Made by a program: the position numbers and the translations under genes. This document shows, piece by piece, positions 36,501-46,417 of a DNA stretch of 64,000 nucleotides; the stretch's first letter is position 1; each line of letters opens with the position of its first letter. Below the pieces are notes generated by a model that did not search any database, was not told the origin of the DNA, and saw nothing but the letters and a program-made list of their open reading frames with translations. Source of the stretch: Platycnemis pennipes (Eukaryota > Arthropoda > Insecta > Odonata > Platycnemididae); NCBI GenBank assembly GCA_933228895.1, contig OW121846.1, positions 22,263,088 to 22,327,087 on the forward strand. The letters are read 5' to 3'.

Positions 36501-37278
36501 GCCTTTACATTATCCAGACTTTGTCTGCTGCTGGAAAATTTAAAACTGAATTTTCGATTGAAATCAGTCCAATTGGCTTTCCTAATAAGCCACGTTTTTG
36601 GAGCATTAAAAACACAAGTCTTTCCCGTTTTACTGATAAACAAGGGAAAGTGGTCGCTCCCACACAGATCATTATGGACTTTCATTATAAAAAAGGCGCA
36701 ATGGATTCCGTGCTAACCCACAGATCAATGGAGGAATACCCTCCGTTAAACGCATTAAAACGAGTCTTTTCCTGGTCATTTAATAAAAGCAAGTTAAAAT
36801 CGTTAAAAAACCTCTCTAAAAGACGCCCTCGGCCGCTAAAATCACGCATCTCGTCACCCCAAAGGCTGTTGTGTGCATTTAAATCGCCCAATAGGACGAA
36901 TGGCCACGGAAGCTGACCGACTAGATTTTCAAGGTTACTTCTGGTGACTGGAGCCCATTCCGGCAGGTATATATTGCAAAAAGTAATGCTTTCCGGAATA
37001 GCTATGGTAATTGCTTGGGCCTGTAGCGGCGTGTGCAGGTCCACTCGGGAGGTGTAAAGGGTCTCGCGAATGAATGCAGCAACACCGCCACGTGCCCTGT
37101 TACCATCGACGTCGTCAATTCTAAAAACCTTAAAACCATTCAATGTTGGATTGTCAGACGCTTTAAAATGTGTTTCTTGAAGAAAAACACACGCAGGGTT
37201 AAAATTACTCAATAGGAATTTAAAATCCTCTACATGTTTAATAAAACCGTTGCAATTCCACTGCATTATGGTGGCCAT
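33584..37278 (-). pseudogene. ORF2 of element D, frameshifted
   Basis: It starts at MATIMQWNCNG (37278) and keeps the EN motifs QETHF and GDLNAH (N for the usual F-N arrangement differs by one residue), SSIDL and SDHF. The RT boxes are FFDIEKAYD, GVPQGSVLS and FVDDFAIF, and the RNase H motifs are YTDGS, YTAEL, CTDS and PGHVG. Frame changes are needed near 36690-36715, twice between 35430 and 35500, and near 34150-34200, and an in-frame TAA sits at 34711-34713. It ends with a TAG slightly before the usual C-terminus. It cannot make a full polyprotein. Confidence 0.9.
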
Positions 37279-37351
37279 ATAAATGAAAGGATTTAAAAAA
37301 CAAATAAATAAATATATAGAATACTAAATTCCCTTCTGAATTGTGGAAGGA

Positions 37352-38605
37352 TTACCGCTTTATTTTTCGGGCCTTTTTTTCTTTCATTTTTGCGAGGAGG
37401 ATCTCAGTCTCAGACAGAGACTCGTCCTCCTCCATGGACTCCGGTTGGATAGGCTTGACCGAACCGGTTGGCCCACGAGGCGGTGTATTTGCCCGTCCGT
37501 GCGGTAAAGTTGCCTCCGGATGAGCTGGCTTAGCTCGTCCAGAGGGACCGGGAGAGGGCGTTTTTTCACGCTTTTGCAGCTCGATCCCGGCGATTGATTT
37601 ATGCGGGTTCTTTTTTGGCGAACCCGCCGTGGTGGTGGCATTGTTTTTTGGTGCCGGATTAGAGGCCTTAGCCGGCTTGGCTGATTCTTTTTTTTCTGGT
37701 GCCTTTCTGGGTTCGACTGTCATCTCGGTTTGGGTAGACTGGGTTACCTTTGGAGTTGGAGGCGAAACAAAGCAGGCGAATGATTTGGAGAAAGTAGGAG
37801 CGACAAGAGCCCTGTACTTTTTCCGCGCCTCTATGTAGGTTACTTTCTCTCTAGTCCTTATCTCCATTACTTTCTTTTCCTCCACCATTTTCGGACACTT
37901 ACGAGAGTACACTGGGTGTGTACCCTCGCAGTTGACGCAGTGAGGTTCGTTGGCACACTCAGCTTCCTCATGCTTGTCCAGGCCGCAGCGCGGGCAGGTG
38001 GCCTTGCCCTCACACCGCGTAGCGATGTGGCCAAAGCGCTGGCACTGGAAGCAACGCATCGGAGCCGGTACGAATGGCCTCACAGGAACCGATTCGTAAC
38101 CCACAAATACCTTTTCAGGGAGCACATCTACGGCAAACGTGAGAACTACGGACGTAGTATTTTTCACTACGCCGTCATGCCTAGTGGTGAGCCGACGAGC
38201 ATCAATCACACCCTGAGAGGCCATCTCTCTCTTAATCTCATCGACTCCCACGTAAAGAAGATCGAAGTGCTATATGACTCCCTTACTCGTATTTAGTGAG
38301 CGGTGTACCTCAACAGTGACCGGAATGTCATGGAGGGTCTTCAAAGCGAGAAGCTTGTCGCTTTGTATAACGTTACAAGTTTAAATTAGGAGGGACCCAT
38401 CTCTAAGTTTCTTGGCTGACTTGATATCACCTGGAATCTTACTGGAAATTTCCCTCCTAATGAGGAAGGGAGAAACTTTTTGAAGCGTCTCACCTTCCTT
38501 TACGCACTTCATGCTTAAATATCGCTTACTCGCGACGAATACTTTTTCTCCCCCGCCCGTGTCTGGGCGGGATATTCTGGGAGGTGGAAAATTAGTTTCC
38601 GCCAT
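37352..38605 (-). pseudogene. ORF1 of element D with two in-frame stops
   Basis: The reading frame from the ATG at 38605 to the stop at 37352 is continuous in length (417 residues plus stop) with no frameshift. It is interrupted by a TAA at about 38379-38381, after KKLRDGSLLI, and a TAG at about 38252-38254. Three zinc knuckles are intact (CFQCQRFGHIATRC and the two that follow). The C-terminal Pro/Ser tail is about 27 residues longer than in B because of an extra proline/threonine-rich stretch. The first nonsense codon falls about 75 residues in, so the element could not supply its own ORF1p. Confidence 0.88.
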
Positions 38606-39195
38606 ACCAATGAGAACTTCGTCCCCCGGGCTCCCCACCCACCACGGAGCCACACATTCGGGACGCCGCACCGCAAACCGGTGCGGTCGCCAGGGCTACC
38701 CGAGGGGATATAGCACCCTAGAGGTGGTTGCCTGTTTCGGGTTGTAATCTTCGGTGCACGAGCCCACCAAACCCGTACACCTCCGACCTCCCTACGCAGA
38801 CCCCACCTCCCTGGCACTCGCCACCTAACGTATCGGAAGCCGATTGACCGGGAGTGGCTAGCTCCCGGCCGCCCGTTTACACAGAATCCGGGGCCGAAGA
38901 GGGGTATTGGCTTGTGGTCCATACCGGGCATCCGACACCCGGCTGGGAACCACGGGCCTCACCCTCCAGGATCCCATTCTCCTCCTTACGGGTCACCGCA
39001 CACGGCAAACATGCGGGTGGATCGCAGGCCAGGTGGTATGGCCGCACACAGACAGTTGACCCACAAGACTGTCCGGGCTCAACCCTTGCTGGCACGGGGT
39101 TTGTTATCGGGGTTGTCTCCCCGCCCTTTTAGTCGCCTCTTACGACAAGCAGGGATACTGCGGAAGTATTCTCAATCCCCCTACCCGCAGGGGGG
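38606..39195 (-). promoter_or_regulatory. 5' UTR of element D
   Basis: It retains GTCGTAAGAGGCGAC (complement of 39132-39146), the terminal CTGCGGA/CCCGCAG pairing region (one mismatch against A, B and F), and the ORF1-proximal CCGCACCG/CGGTGCGG hairpin. Retention of these blocks in a subfamily with much-diverged ORFs suggests constraint. Confidence 0.5.
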
Positions 39196-40030
39196 ATCAA
39201 GTCTGAAACCGCATCGGATGGTGGAGAGAAGGTTTCCACGCTCCAACCACCAAACGAGACGCTTATCCACCTTCCTCCCCATTCGCTTACACAGGTAGCT
39301 TAAGAGGGAGATGGGTCTGTAATTTTTCGTGTCAGCTCTGTCCTTACCCTGTTTTGGAATAGGAACTACGAGAGACTTCCGCCAGGAAGATGGAAAGTTA
39401 CCCTCACTCCACAGCTTGTTGAGGGAGTGAAGGACGCCCAACCATGCTCTCTCCGGAATATTCGAGAGAAAAGCATGATGGATTTCGTGCATTCCTGCGG
39501 CCGTGTCACGGCAGTCTGCAATAGCAGAACGTAGTTCCCAAAGGGTGAATGGGGCATTGTATTCTGCCACCATCTGTTTTTCGGAGAAGATAGGAGGATG
39601 AGATTCGGCTCGTCTCTTAACAGAAAGGAAGTATTTCGCGTATGAGTCGTCGCTGCATGTGCTGGCGAATAGCTCGCCGAAAACTTCACCAATACCGGCT
39701 TGAGACGTCAACTAATTACGTCCGTACTCCATCCGGGAGAGTACGTACTCCATCCGGGAGACCTTTTTAGCTTCCCTCACTACCTTTAGAGCTTTTGTGT
39801 GAAGGCGTCTAAATGAGGTCAGTTTAGACGCTGTGGGGAATTTGTTGAATATTCGTACTGCCTTCTTGCGTTGGCGAATGGCGTTAGCACAGTGTTCATT
39901 CCACCATGGCACTGCAGGTCTGGAGGTGCTTCGCACTGATCGCGGTACACTGCCATTGGCGGACTCGAGAATACTTCTGGTCAGTTTTGCAATGTTAAAA
40001 ATCCCGTCGCGGCTTCCGCCAAAATTAAAT
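39196..40030 (-). pseudogene. ORF2 fragment of element E (linker plus N-terminal RT)
   Basis: Homology to residues from about 255 to 550 of the B/F ORF2 is clear: RPAVPWWNEHCANAIRQRKK, then PIPKQGKDRADTKNYRPISL and NLLSTIRCGFR, where D interrupts it. A stretch of about 38 codons present in F is missing near 39720. A near-perfect direct repeat of CGTACTCCATCCGGGAGA lies at the deletion scar (39723-39740 and 39744-39761). The RT catalytic aspartates are not included. It is non-functional. Confidence 0.85.
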
Positions 40031-40060
40031 TAGCATTCTTTTTCAAAGCTGATTAAAAAT
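39196..40060 (-). mobile_element. Non-LTR element E, internal fragment
   Basis: E holds part of the EN-RT linker and the first RT blocks of an ORF2 closest to element F. It is cut at 39196 by the 5' end of D and lost upstream at about 40025-40060, where a 17-bp minisatellite begins. No element end is present. Confidence 0.82.
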
Positions 40061-40179
40061 TCTTTTTCAAACCACGATCTTTTTCAAACCACGATCTTTT
40101 TCAAACCACGATCTTTTTCAAACCACGATCTTTTTCAAACCACGATCTTTTTCAAACCACGATATTTTTCAAACCACGA
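40061..40179. repeat. 17-bp minisatellite, 7 copies
   Basis: Seven copies of TCTTTTTCAAACCACGA follow one another, with one variant copy near 40164. The motif TTCTTTTTCAAA also occurs once just outside (about 40037), inside the broken end of element E. The array may therefore have grown from element sequence. Confidence 0.92.
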
Positions 40180-42211
40180 TTAAACGATGTACTTGCCCGT
40201 ACAATTATCGGGAGTACTATGAAAATATTAATTAGTTGTTATATGACGTAGTTGTTAAAGTTAAAATTGTAGTGAGCACGGTGAGTTTTGGCGAGGGAGC
40301 CTCCCGCTGTGTGGGTCGAGAAGAGCGGCCGGTGTTGGGTCTATGAGCTGGGAAAAGGGTTGCGGATAAGGACCCTCGCGAACTAAAGCCCCACCCATCC
40401 TTATAGTACCTGAACTAGGCCACATATTCGAGTTTAACCGCTTAGGTATATATTTTTTTCGTTTACTCTTCATTTAAAAACTACATGAAAAACTTGCAAA
40501 TACTCCATTGATAACAGCGTAGGTACCATAATATTGATCGGAATTTACTGTTTGTGACCATTTTAACCCCTTAAATCCATTTTTCTACACTTTGCATTTG
40601 TTTGCTAATTTTCTAATAAAGAATGCTACAAAATGCTAACTATTAAATAATTTAATTCTAAAATACAAAAAATAATGCTAAAAAACTTATATCTACTCAT
40701 CATATTAGAAGAAAATCGATTGAAAAAAACTGAAACTTCATTGAATCTGATAAAATAAACTAACGCTCTATCTTGAGTGAAATTAGTTTTAAAAAGCAAC
40801 AAAATAAACCACTGCACAAACCCCAATGCTAGCCTTCCTAACTAGCTTAACTCAGCAAAATGAATTTTAAATACGTTAAAGGCCAAAATCTGGTTGTCTA
40901 GGAAATATGCTATTGTTGATTTCAGAGAAAAATGCGAGATTTTTCAGCTAAAAACGTGATTTTCAGTTAAAATAAGACTTGGAAAATATTATTGATTGAA
41001 AGAATTATAATCATTTTTTCAACCATTTCATTAAAAAAAATCCTAACTATTTTGAGCGGAAGAAATTTAAAAAAGCATATATAAAACTACTGCGCAAAAC
41101 TCAATGCGTAGTGTACCAAAGGACCGGCCTGAGATCTTTTTAAAATAACCTTTAATTTTTCCTCCTGTCTAGATCTATTAGTCTACAATATTTCTCACGA
41201 TCAGAGTAAAATTGTAGATTTGTATAAAAACCAAACATACAAACTACAAACTTTCTTCCTTATGTTACACCATGTACTGAATTTTCATGTTGCTCATATC
41301 TTGGCTACTTATTGAAAAATTGTGTCCTCTGTCTTGATATGCGCTACAAAATCCTTCTTTTGCTCCATATTTATTTTCCAAATTGAACTCGAAATTACGT
41401 GCCGTTTAAAGCTATAACGGTTGAAACATGGCGGGGAAATGGTTCACTTCAATCTGATGCAAATGCAGTTTTCGCGAAAACTTTTTTTTCAACGAAATGT
41501 CGCATAAAATGTAATGGTGGTAAAATTTAAGCACCTGCACAGATTCGTAGTGTTGGCGATGAATTTTCATCTTTTTTACTTTTTTGAAATACCATCTATA
41601 TAGTTCAAATGTCAACTCTGTTCGCTTCATATGGGCAGATTACAACTGAAATTAATAAAACTGATGATATCAGGCCTGACATCGTGGAAATTATGGATAT
41701 CCATGTTGAGAATAACCAACTTTTTATTTTCCACAAACTTTATTTTGCTGGCACGACTCGCGTCATCCGGGTTCCATTGTATCCTCTCTTATCTCTAGAA
41801 GGAAAGTTTACGGGGAGGGGTCGTGCAAACTCCAATATCCAGGTGAGCGAGGTGGAGCAGAGCGACTCCATGGCGAGGAAGATTGTTGCGCTAGTGCGCT
41901 AGGCGCTTTGTGTTACATTCAAAAGATATGCTTTCCCGAAAGTCATTACCACCCTTTCCCTATGAACCCATTAATGGGGATTAGTAGCCAGTGTGTGGGT
42001 AGCGGACGGTAGTGTGGGAAGGGAACGAATGAGAGTGGAGGGATAGCAACCCCACCATTTCCGTGGACTCTAATCCCAGTTTATGACCATTCTGGGCATT
42101 GAAGGGACAGCGGGAGGAGGGACGGGGGTATTCTCTGGCCCAAATCGCAGTATGCTCACCGCGTAATACGTAAAGATCTTTACGGCCATGGTCTTATATG
42201 AGGGCTGACCC
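40180..42211. other. AT-rich region, no gene recognised
   Basis: I see no recognisable domain, RNA gene or element terminus here. A weak internal similarity exists between about 40780-40850 and 41060-41125 (CACTGCACAAACCCCAATG against CTACTGCGCAAAACTCAATG), suggesting an old diverged duplication. A 97-codon plus-strand frame at 41609-41902 has no recognisable similarity and is not supported as a gene. The region from 41900 to 42200 is more GC-rich and could be the 5' flank of the Merlin element. Confidence 0.5.
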
Positions 42212-43446
42212 TTGAATGCATTCATTTATTTCTGGCCGCCACCATGCGAAGTAGTTAGCGAAATTCTAAGAATAGTTGCTCATATTTTTCCCGGAAAAAA
42301 ATACGTAAGGACACGCCCTCGCCTTATGGTGAAAGTCACTACTTTGCTATTCCAGTACTCCTACTGTCCCTTATGTAAAGGGATCCTTCGGACAAGCTTT
42401 TACTCAGTTCTTGACTGCCAGAAAGGGACGATGGAGTTCTGCAAGAGCATATCATCGTTTAAGGCGCACATCAAGGTGGTTGGCTTAATAACATTTTTGA
42501 TATTTTGGGGATTCATCCCAGAAAAGAGAAGTTGCGTGTGCGGGATGGAACGCCGCATCAACTTAAAGGGGAAAGGGCGGATTCCCGAGTACAGTTGTAA
42601 GGCGGATAGCTGTAGGAAGTCAATCTCTATTATTCAGGGAACCATTTTTTCTTGGTTTCGTACCAGACCTGAAGACGTCCTTGCTGTGGCGATTGGCTGG
42701 ATAAATCGCTATCCAGGCAATATAATTTCCAAGGGGGTTGGCATCCATGGGGAAACTGGCAAAAATAGTGAATGGCTTCAGAGAGCTATTACTAGCCTGG
42801 CTTCAGAGAGCTATTACTAGCCTGGCTTCAGAGAGCTATTACTAGCCTGGCTTCAGAGAGCTATTACTAGCCTGGCTTCAGAGAGCTATTACTAGCCTGG
42901 CTTCAGAGAGCTATTACTAGCCTGGCTTCAGAGAGCTATTACTAGCCTGGCTTCAGAGAGCTATTACTAGCCTGGCTTCAGAGAGCTATTACTAGCCTGG
43001 CTTCAGGAATCCTGGTTACAGATCGGCGGCCCAGGCCACATCGTTGAAAGTGACGAGAGCGCGCTTTTGGTCGGCGTAAGTACAACCGCGGTCGTCTTTG
43101 CCGGACCAAGTGGGTCCATGGTGGTATCGACCGGGAGACCAGGGAGACTTTTCTCTGCCTCGTGCCACAACGCGACGCAACTAAGCTAAAAAACGCCATA
43201 ACGACGTTTGTGAAACAAAGGACAATTATCAACACGGACATGCGGAGAGGCTACTCTGCCAACGACCTGAGGTACATTCACCATACTGTGAACCATTCAC
43301 AGAATTTCGTCAAGCCTGGAGACATGGTCACTCACACGCAAAACATTGACAATCTGTGGTCAATTATAGAGAGGGTCGTGAGGATGGGAATATTATGCGT
43401 CCAAACCTTTGAGACGCACTTTACAGAATACGTGTGGACGATCTCA
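42212..43446 (+). pseudogene. Merlin (IS1016/ISXO2-like) DD36E transposase, inactivated
   Basis: The N-terminal part has a zinc-ribbon-like region (CVCGMERR...YSCKADSCRKSIS, with C-x-C and C-x4-C pairs) followed by QGTIFSWF, typical of Merlin proteins. Downstream come [13 protein letters not shown] (first catalytic D), [33 protein letters not shown] (second D) and HTVNHSQNFV...HTQNIDNLWS. The spacing from the second D to the third acidic residue is 36, as in DD36E Merlin, but that residue is D where the family has E. Damage: a 25-bp minisatellite (42776-43006) with stops splits the N- and C-terminal halves, and a one-base shift lies at about 43062-43068. The C-terminus runs into an 18-bp minisatellite. 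Terminal inverted repeats were not located. Confidence 0.85.
42776..43006. repeat. 25-bp minisatellite, 9 copies plus a partial
   Basis: The unit CTTCAGAGAGCTATTACTAGCCTGG repeats nine times without visible variation (42776-43000) and ends in a 6-bp partial. It lies inside the Merlin pseudogene. Nine units equal 225 bp, a multiple of three, and the transposase frame before and after is the same. The unit carries an in-frame stop. Confidence 0.96.
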
Positions 43447-43844
43447 CGTGGTTCCGTGGACTCCCGTGGTTCCGTGGACTCCCGTGGTTCCGAGGACTCC
43501 CGTGGTTCCGAGGACTCCCGTGGTTCCGAGGACTCCCGTGGCTCCGAGGACTCCCGTGGTTCCGAGGACTCCCGTGGTTCCGAGGACTCCCGTGGTTCCG
43601 AGGACTCCCGTGGTTCCGAGGACTCCCGTGGTTCCGCGGACTCCCGTGGTTCCGCGGACTCCCGTGGTTCCGCGGACTCCCGTGGTTCCGCGGACTCCCG
43701 TGGTTCCGCGGACTCCCGTGGTTCCGCGGACTCCCGTGGTTCCGCGGACTCCCGTGGTTCCGCGGACTCCCGTGGTTCCGTGGACTCCCGTGGTTCCGTG
43801 GACTCCCGTGGTTCCGTGGACTCCCGTGGTCCCGTTACTCCCGT
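43447..43844. repeat. 18-bp minisatellite, 21 copies plus a variant tail
   Basis: The unit is CGTGGTTCCGNGGACTCC. The variable base orders the array in blocks: 2 T-type, 8 A-type, 8 C-type and 3 T-type units, then a diverged tail. It follows the C-terminal end of the Merlin transposase. It keeps all frames open, which explains long repetitive ORFs on both strands (an RGSxDS repeat in one frame). The tail provides the target site of element I. Confidence 0.95.
43829..43844. repeat. Target-site duplication of element I, 3' side
   Basis: GTCCCGTTACTCCCGT at 43829-43844 recurs at 47072-47087, flanking the truncated element I. The sequence is the diverged last unit of the 18-bp minisatellite. Confidence 0.88.
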
Positions 43845-43890
43845 TAGTCGTAGTAGTAGTGTTGTTGTTTAAGGGTGCGTCGACGTCCAG

Positions 43891-46320
43891 GGGCCCTATT
43901 ATGTAAGGCAACAACCTCGGAATTCCGAGGTTGGTTCACGGAAGGACGTCACAATCTCGGAAGGATCGCCAAGTACGCAATTCTATAACGGTTTCACGGA
44001 TTCAACACCTCGGAATATGGTGTTTCCGTTTCCGAGGAAAGCATGGGTCTCGGAAACACAGCAATCCAACCGGAAACAGCAGCAGATGGTTCTACTTCAC
44101 GTAATATATTCACGAATTTAGCGAAAATAATAAGCCTATTGTGTTTGTTGTGGCAACAGAGATATCATTATTTATGGCACGTAAGCATTACGGCAGATTG
44201 AATTTCTTTTGCAGTTATTTTGGTGTTATTTTTATATTGTGTTAAATACGAAACTGTTTGCACGTACATATTGTCCATACGTAAGTAAATTTAGCATAGA
44301 AATTGAAGAATATACTTATCTATTACAGATATGGATTGATTGATCGTTATTTTCATTAAGTTTTTAACGGAGTCTCTGCCGTATCGTCTTCTTGTTATGT
44401 GTATTACTATCGGGAACTTCGAACTCAATACTGCATATGAGCACGATGTTATAATTAAGAAACGTATATGCTTATCATTAATTAATTCAATGTAGTGATT
44501 GATTGGGTTGACTGTTCCCAACACTGCCAATATTTCAATTATTTTACCCGTAGGAACGTCAAACTATCGTACACATATTTCTGTTAGTTATGTACGAGCC
44601 GTTAGTTATGATGCTGAACGATTTGAGCTGTTGGTTCAGTACATAGCCTTAAATGTTTTCCAGGCAGTGATTTGTTGCAGTGGCTGCTAAATAACCGTGT
44701 TCCACGGTACCCCTACTGAATTATACCAAACCTCGGTAAATGTCACCCTTCTCATACCACGCACAGCTAACTCATATCTCACTCTTGGAATTATCTCAAA
44801 ATGACAGCAACTAACTTACACTCCACATTGAAATACGTATTTATGTAGAAATTTCCTCATCACTGACGCAAGAGCAATAGGTAGGTGGTGCTATATAATA
44901 ATTGAATTACCTAAACCACCTTTTCACACTTACTATATCTATGCAAGAATGTAAGATCTTTCTCAGTGGTAGCATTTGCCTATTTGTTAAATATGTTGTT
45001 ATTTTTACTGTTCCTTGATATAACAAGTTTTTTAAATTATGAAGTTTTTTTTCTTAACTTTAAACATACAAGAAACTAAGTATTTCTACATATTTTTAAT
45101 TGACAAGAATTGTGATATAAAATTATATTAAGAGAACAAATTGTGCAATAAAGCTAGAATTAAAAAGAACAAGTTTGTGAAATAATGCAAAATGGAAATA
45201 GCAAAAACATATAGTTATCATCCAATTTGAAGACAATGATTCACTGCCTTCTGGTATCTGTAAAAAAGAGATTTATACTTTAGACATATAATCGTCCTTC
45301 ATAATATACAGTTTTAATTAATATAGTTACAATTTTAAATAAATTTACAGTACAAACATCCTTGGGGTGCAAACTAATCGTTTCAACAAAATGAATATAC
45401 ACATACAATTGTCAATAGAATTCTGCTGCAATAAATTAACTACAGAGCGATTTCCCTGCAGAAAGTAATTAATGTCGAAGGATAATGCATATAATTTTAA
45501 GTGCTTACATTGAATTCTTTGGTACCTTCCAATTCGCTACTCGCAAATGTGTCACTTAAATGTTCGAAAATGAATTCTAGGAAAGTTTTTACTCAGTTTC
45601 ACGAGCAACTGGCTAATATCTATTTGTGCGTTTTTCAAAATTATAAATGCCCCTCTACCTACATTACATACTTAATCACCCACCGTCGCCGTTCTCGCAA
45701 ACACGACATCAATACGATCACTAGTTCCCACCATAGCACAATTCCAAAACTCCCTTCCATGACAAGTAAATGCTAATTGATTACCTTTATCAATACACAA
45801 ATTTACTTATTTTATACCCGCAAATGGCATCTGCTCTTTCATATTACTTTTTGACTATCATCACGTCGATTTAGGAGTTTGGCGTTCAAATATGCACATA
45901 TTCTTTTAAAGTTTCACAGACACATAAAATTATATAGATTCATTTATTAAATATATAAAAATCACATAATATGACACTTGTAATTCAATTTTCCATTAAA
46001 TAAAGATAATTAGTTGCACGAAAATATATAGGTACTCACCAAATTTGCTAACTATCAACAATGTTGTTTTTGTTTGAAAAACCAATCACTGCTGATTTTT
46101 CTCATTGGCTCGTCGATGTTACGTCATAACAGTCATGACGTAGTTCACCAATACTTCGGCAAACTTCGCCTCCTCTCTCCGAGGTCGAGGGGAGGAAACG
46201 GAAAAGCCGTCGAAGTCCTTACAGACTAGCGTTTTCGAGTCTCCGTTGCCAGATCACGGAAACGGAATCTGAAACGTCGAGGAATCGGAAACGTAAAGTG
46301 ATATCTACAGAATAGGGCCC
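43891..46320. mobile_element. Non-autonomous inverted-repeat DNA element J (PIF/Harbinger-like)
   Basis: The ends are inverted repeats: GGGCCCTATTATGTAA on the left and GGGCCCTATTCTGTAG on the right (complement of 46305-46320). A 3-bp duplication CAG flanks it (43888-43890, 46321-46323). It is 2430 bp long with an AT-rich centre. Both subterminal regions are richer in GC and repeat CGGAA/TCCGAGG motifs, including a 22-bp perfect palindrome at 43912-43933. A 3-bp target duplication and GGG-starting ends suggest PIF/Harbinger, but no transposase could be recognised inside, so the class is tentative. A few short open frames (for example complement of 45491-45590, ending at a GTAAGC donor-like site) could be transposase or accessory exon relics. 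Confidence 0.75.
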
Positions 46321-46417
46321 CAGGTCATTTTGCGCCCTTGTCTCTTCAACTAACGTTATTGTGTATCTAATTACCACCTCTATTTTTTAAAGAACTTATT
46401 TTCATTTTATCTTATAC

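Larger units (their letters stand above)
33325..39195 (-). mobile_element. Non-LTR element D, near full length, decayed
   Basis: D has a 3' tail at 33325 (TAGTAGTAG... GGTGCGTCGAC), a 3' UTR, a broken ORF2, ORF1 with nonsense mutations, and a complete 5' UTR ending in the six-G run at 39190-39195. It is clearly diverged from A/B and F in both ORFs, so it represents a separate, older subfamily. Left and right flanks do not share a target-site duplication, which suggests a deletion accompanied or followed insertion. Confidence 0.9.

Noticed and set aside
33325..39195. Target-site duplication of element D
   Set aside because: Flanks at 33310-33324 and 39196-39215 were compared and share no convincing repeat.
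41609..41902. A 97-codon ORF in the AT-rich region
   Set aside because: No recognisable motif, no neighbours and no repeat support; the length is within chance expectation for one of six frames over 2 kb.
42776..43006. CRISPR-like array
   Set aside because: Units are contiguous without spacers and the host is eukaryotic; it is a minisatellite. The same reasoning rejects the 17-bp and 18-bp arrays.
43162..43872. A repetitive RGSxDS protein, and antisense glycine/threonine- or tryptophan-rich repeat ORFs
   Set aside because: An 18-bp repeat keeps every frame without stops. Only the part before 43447 is real (Merlin transposase C-terminal half).
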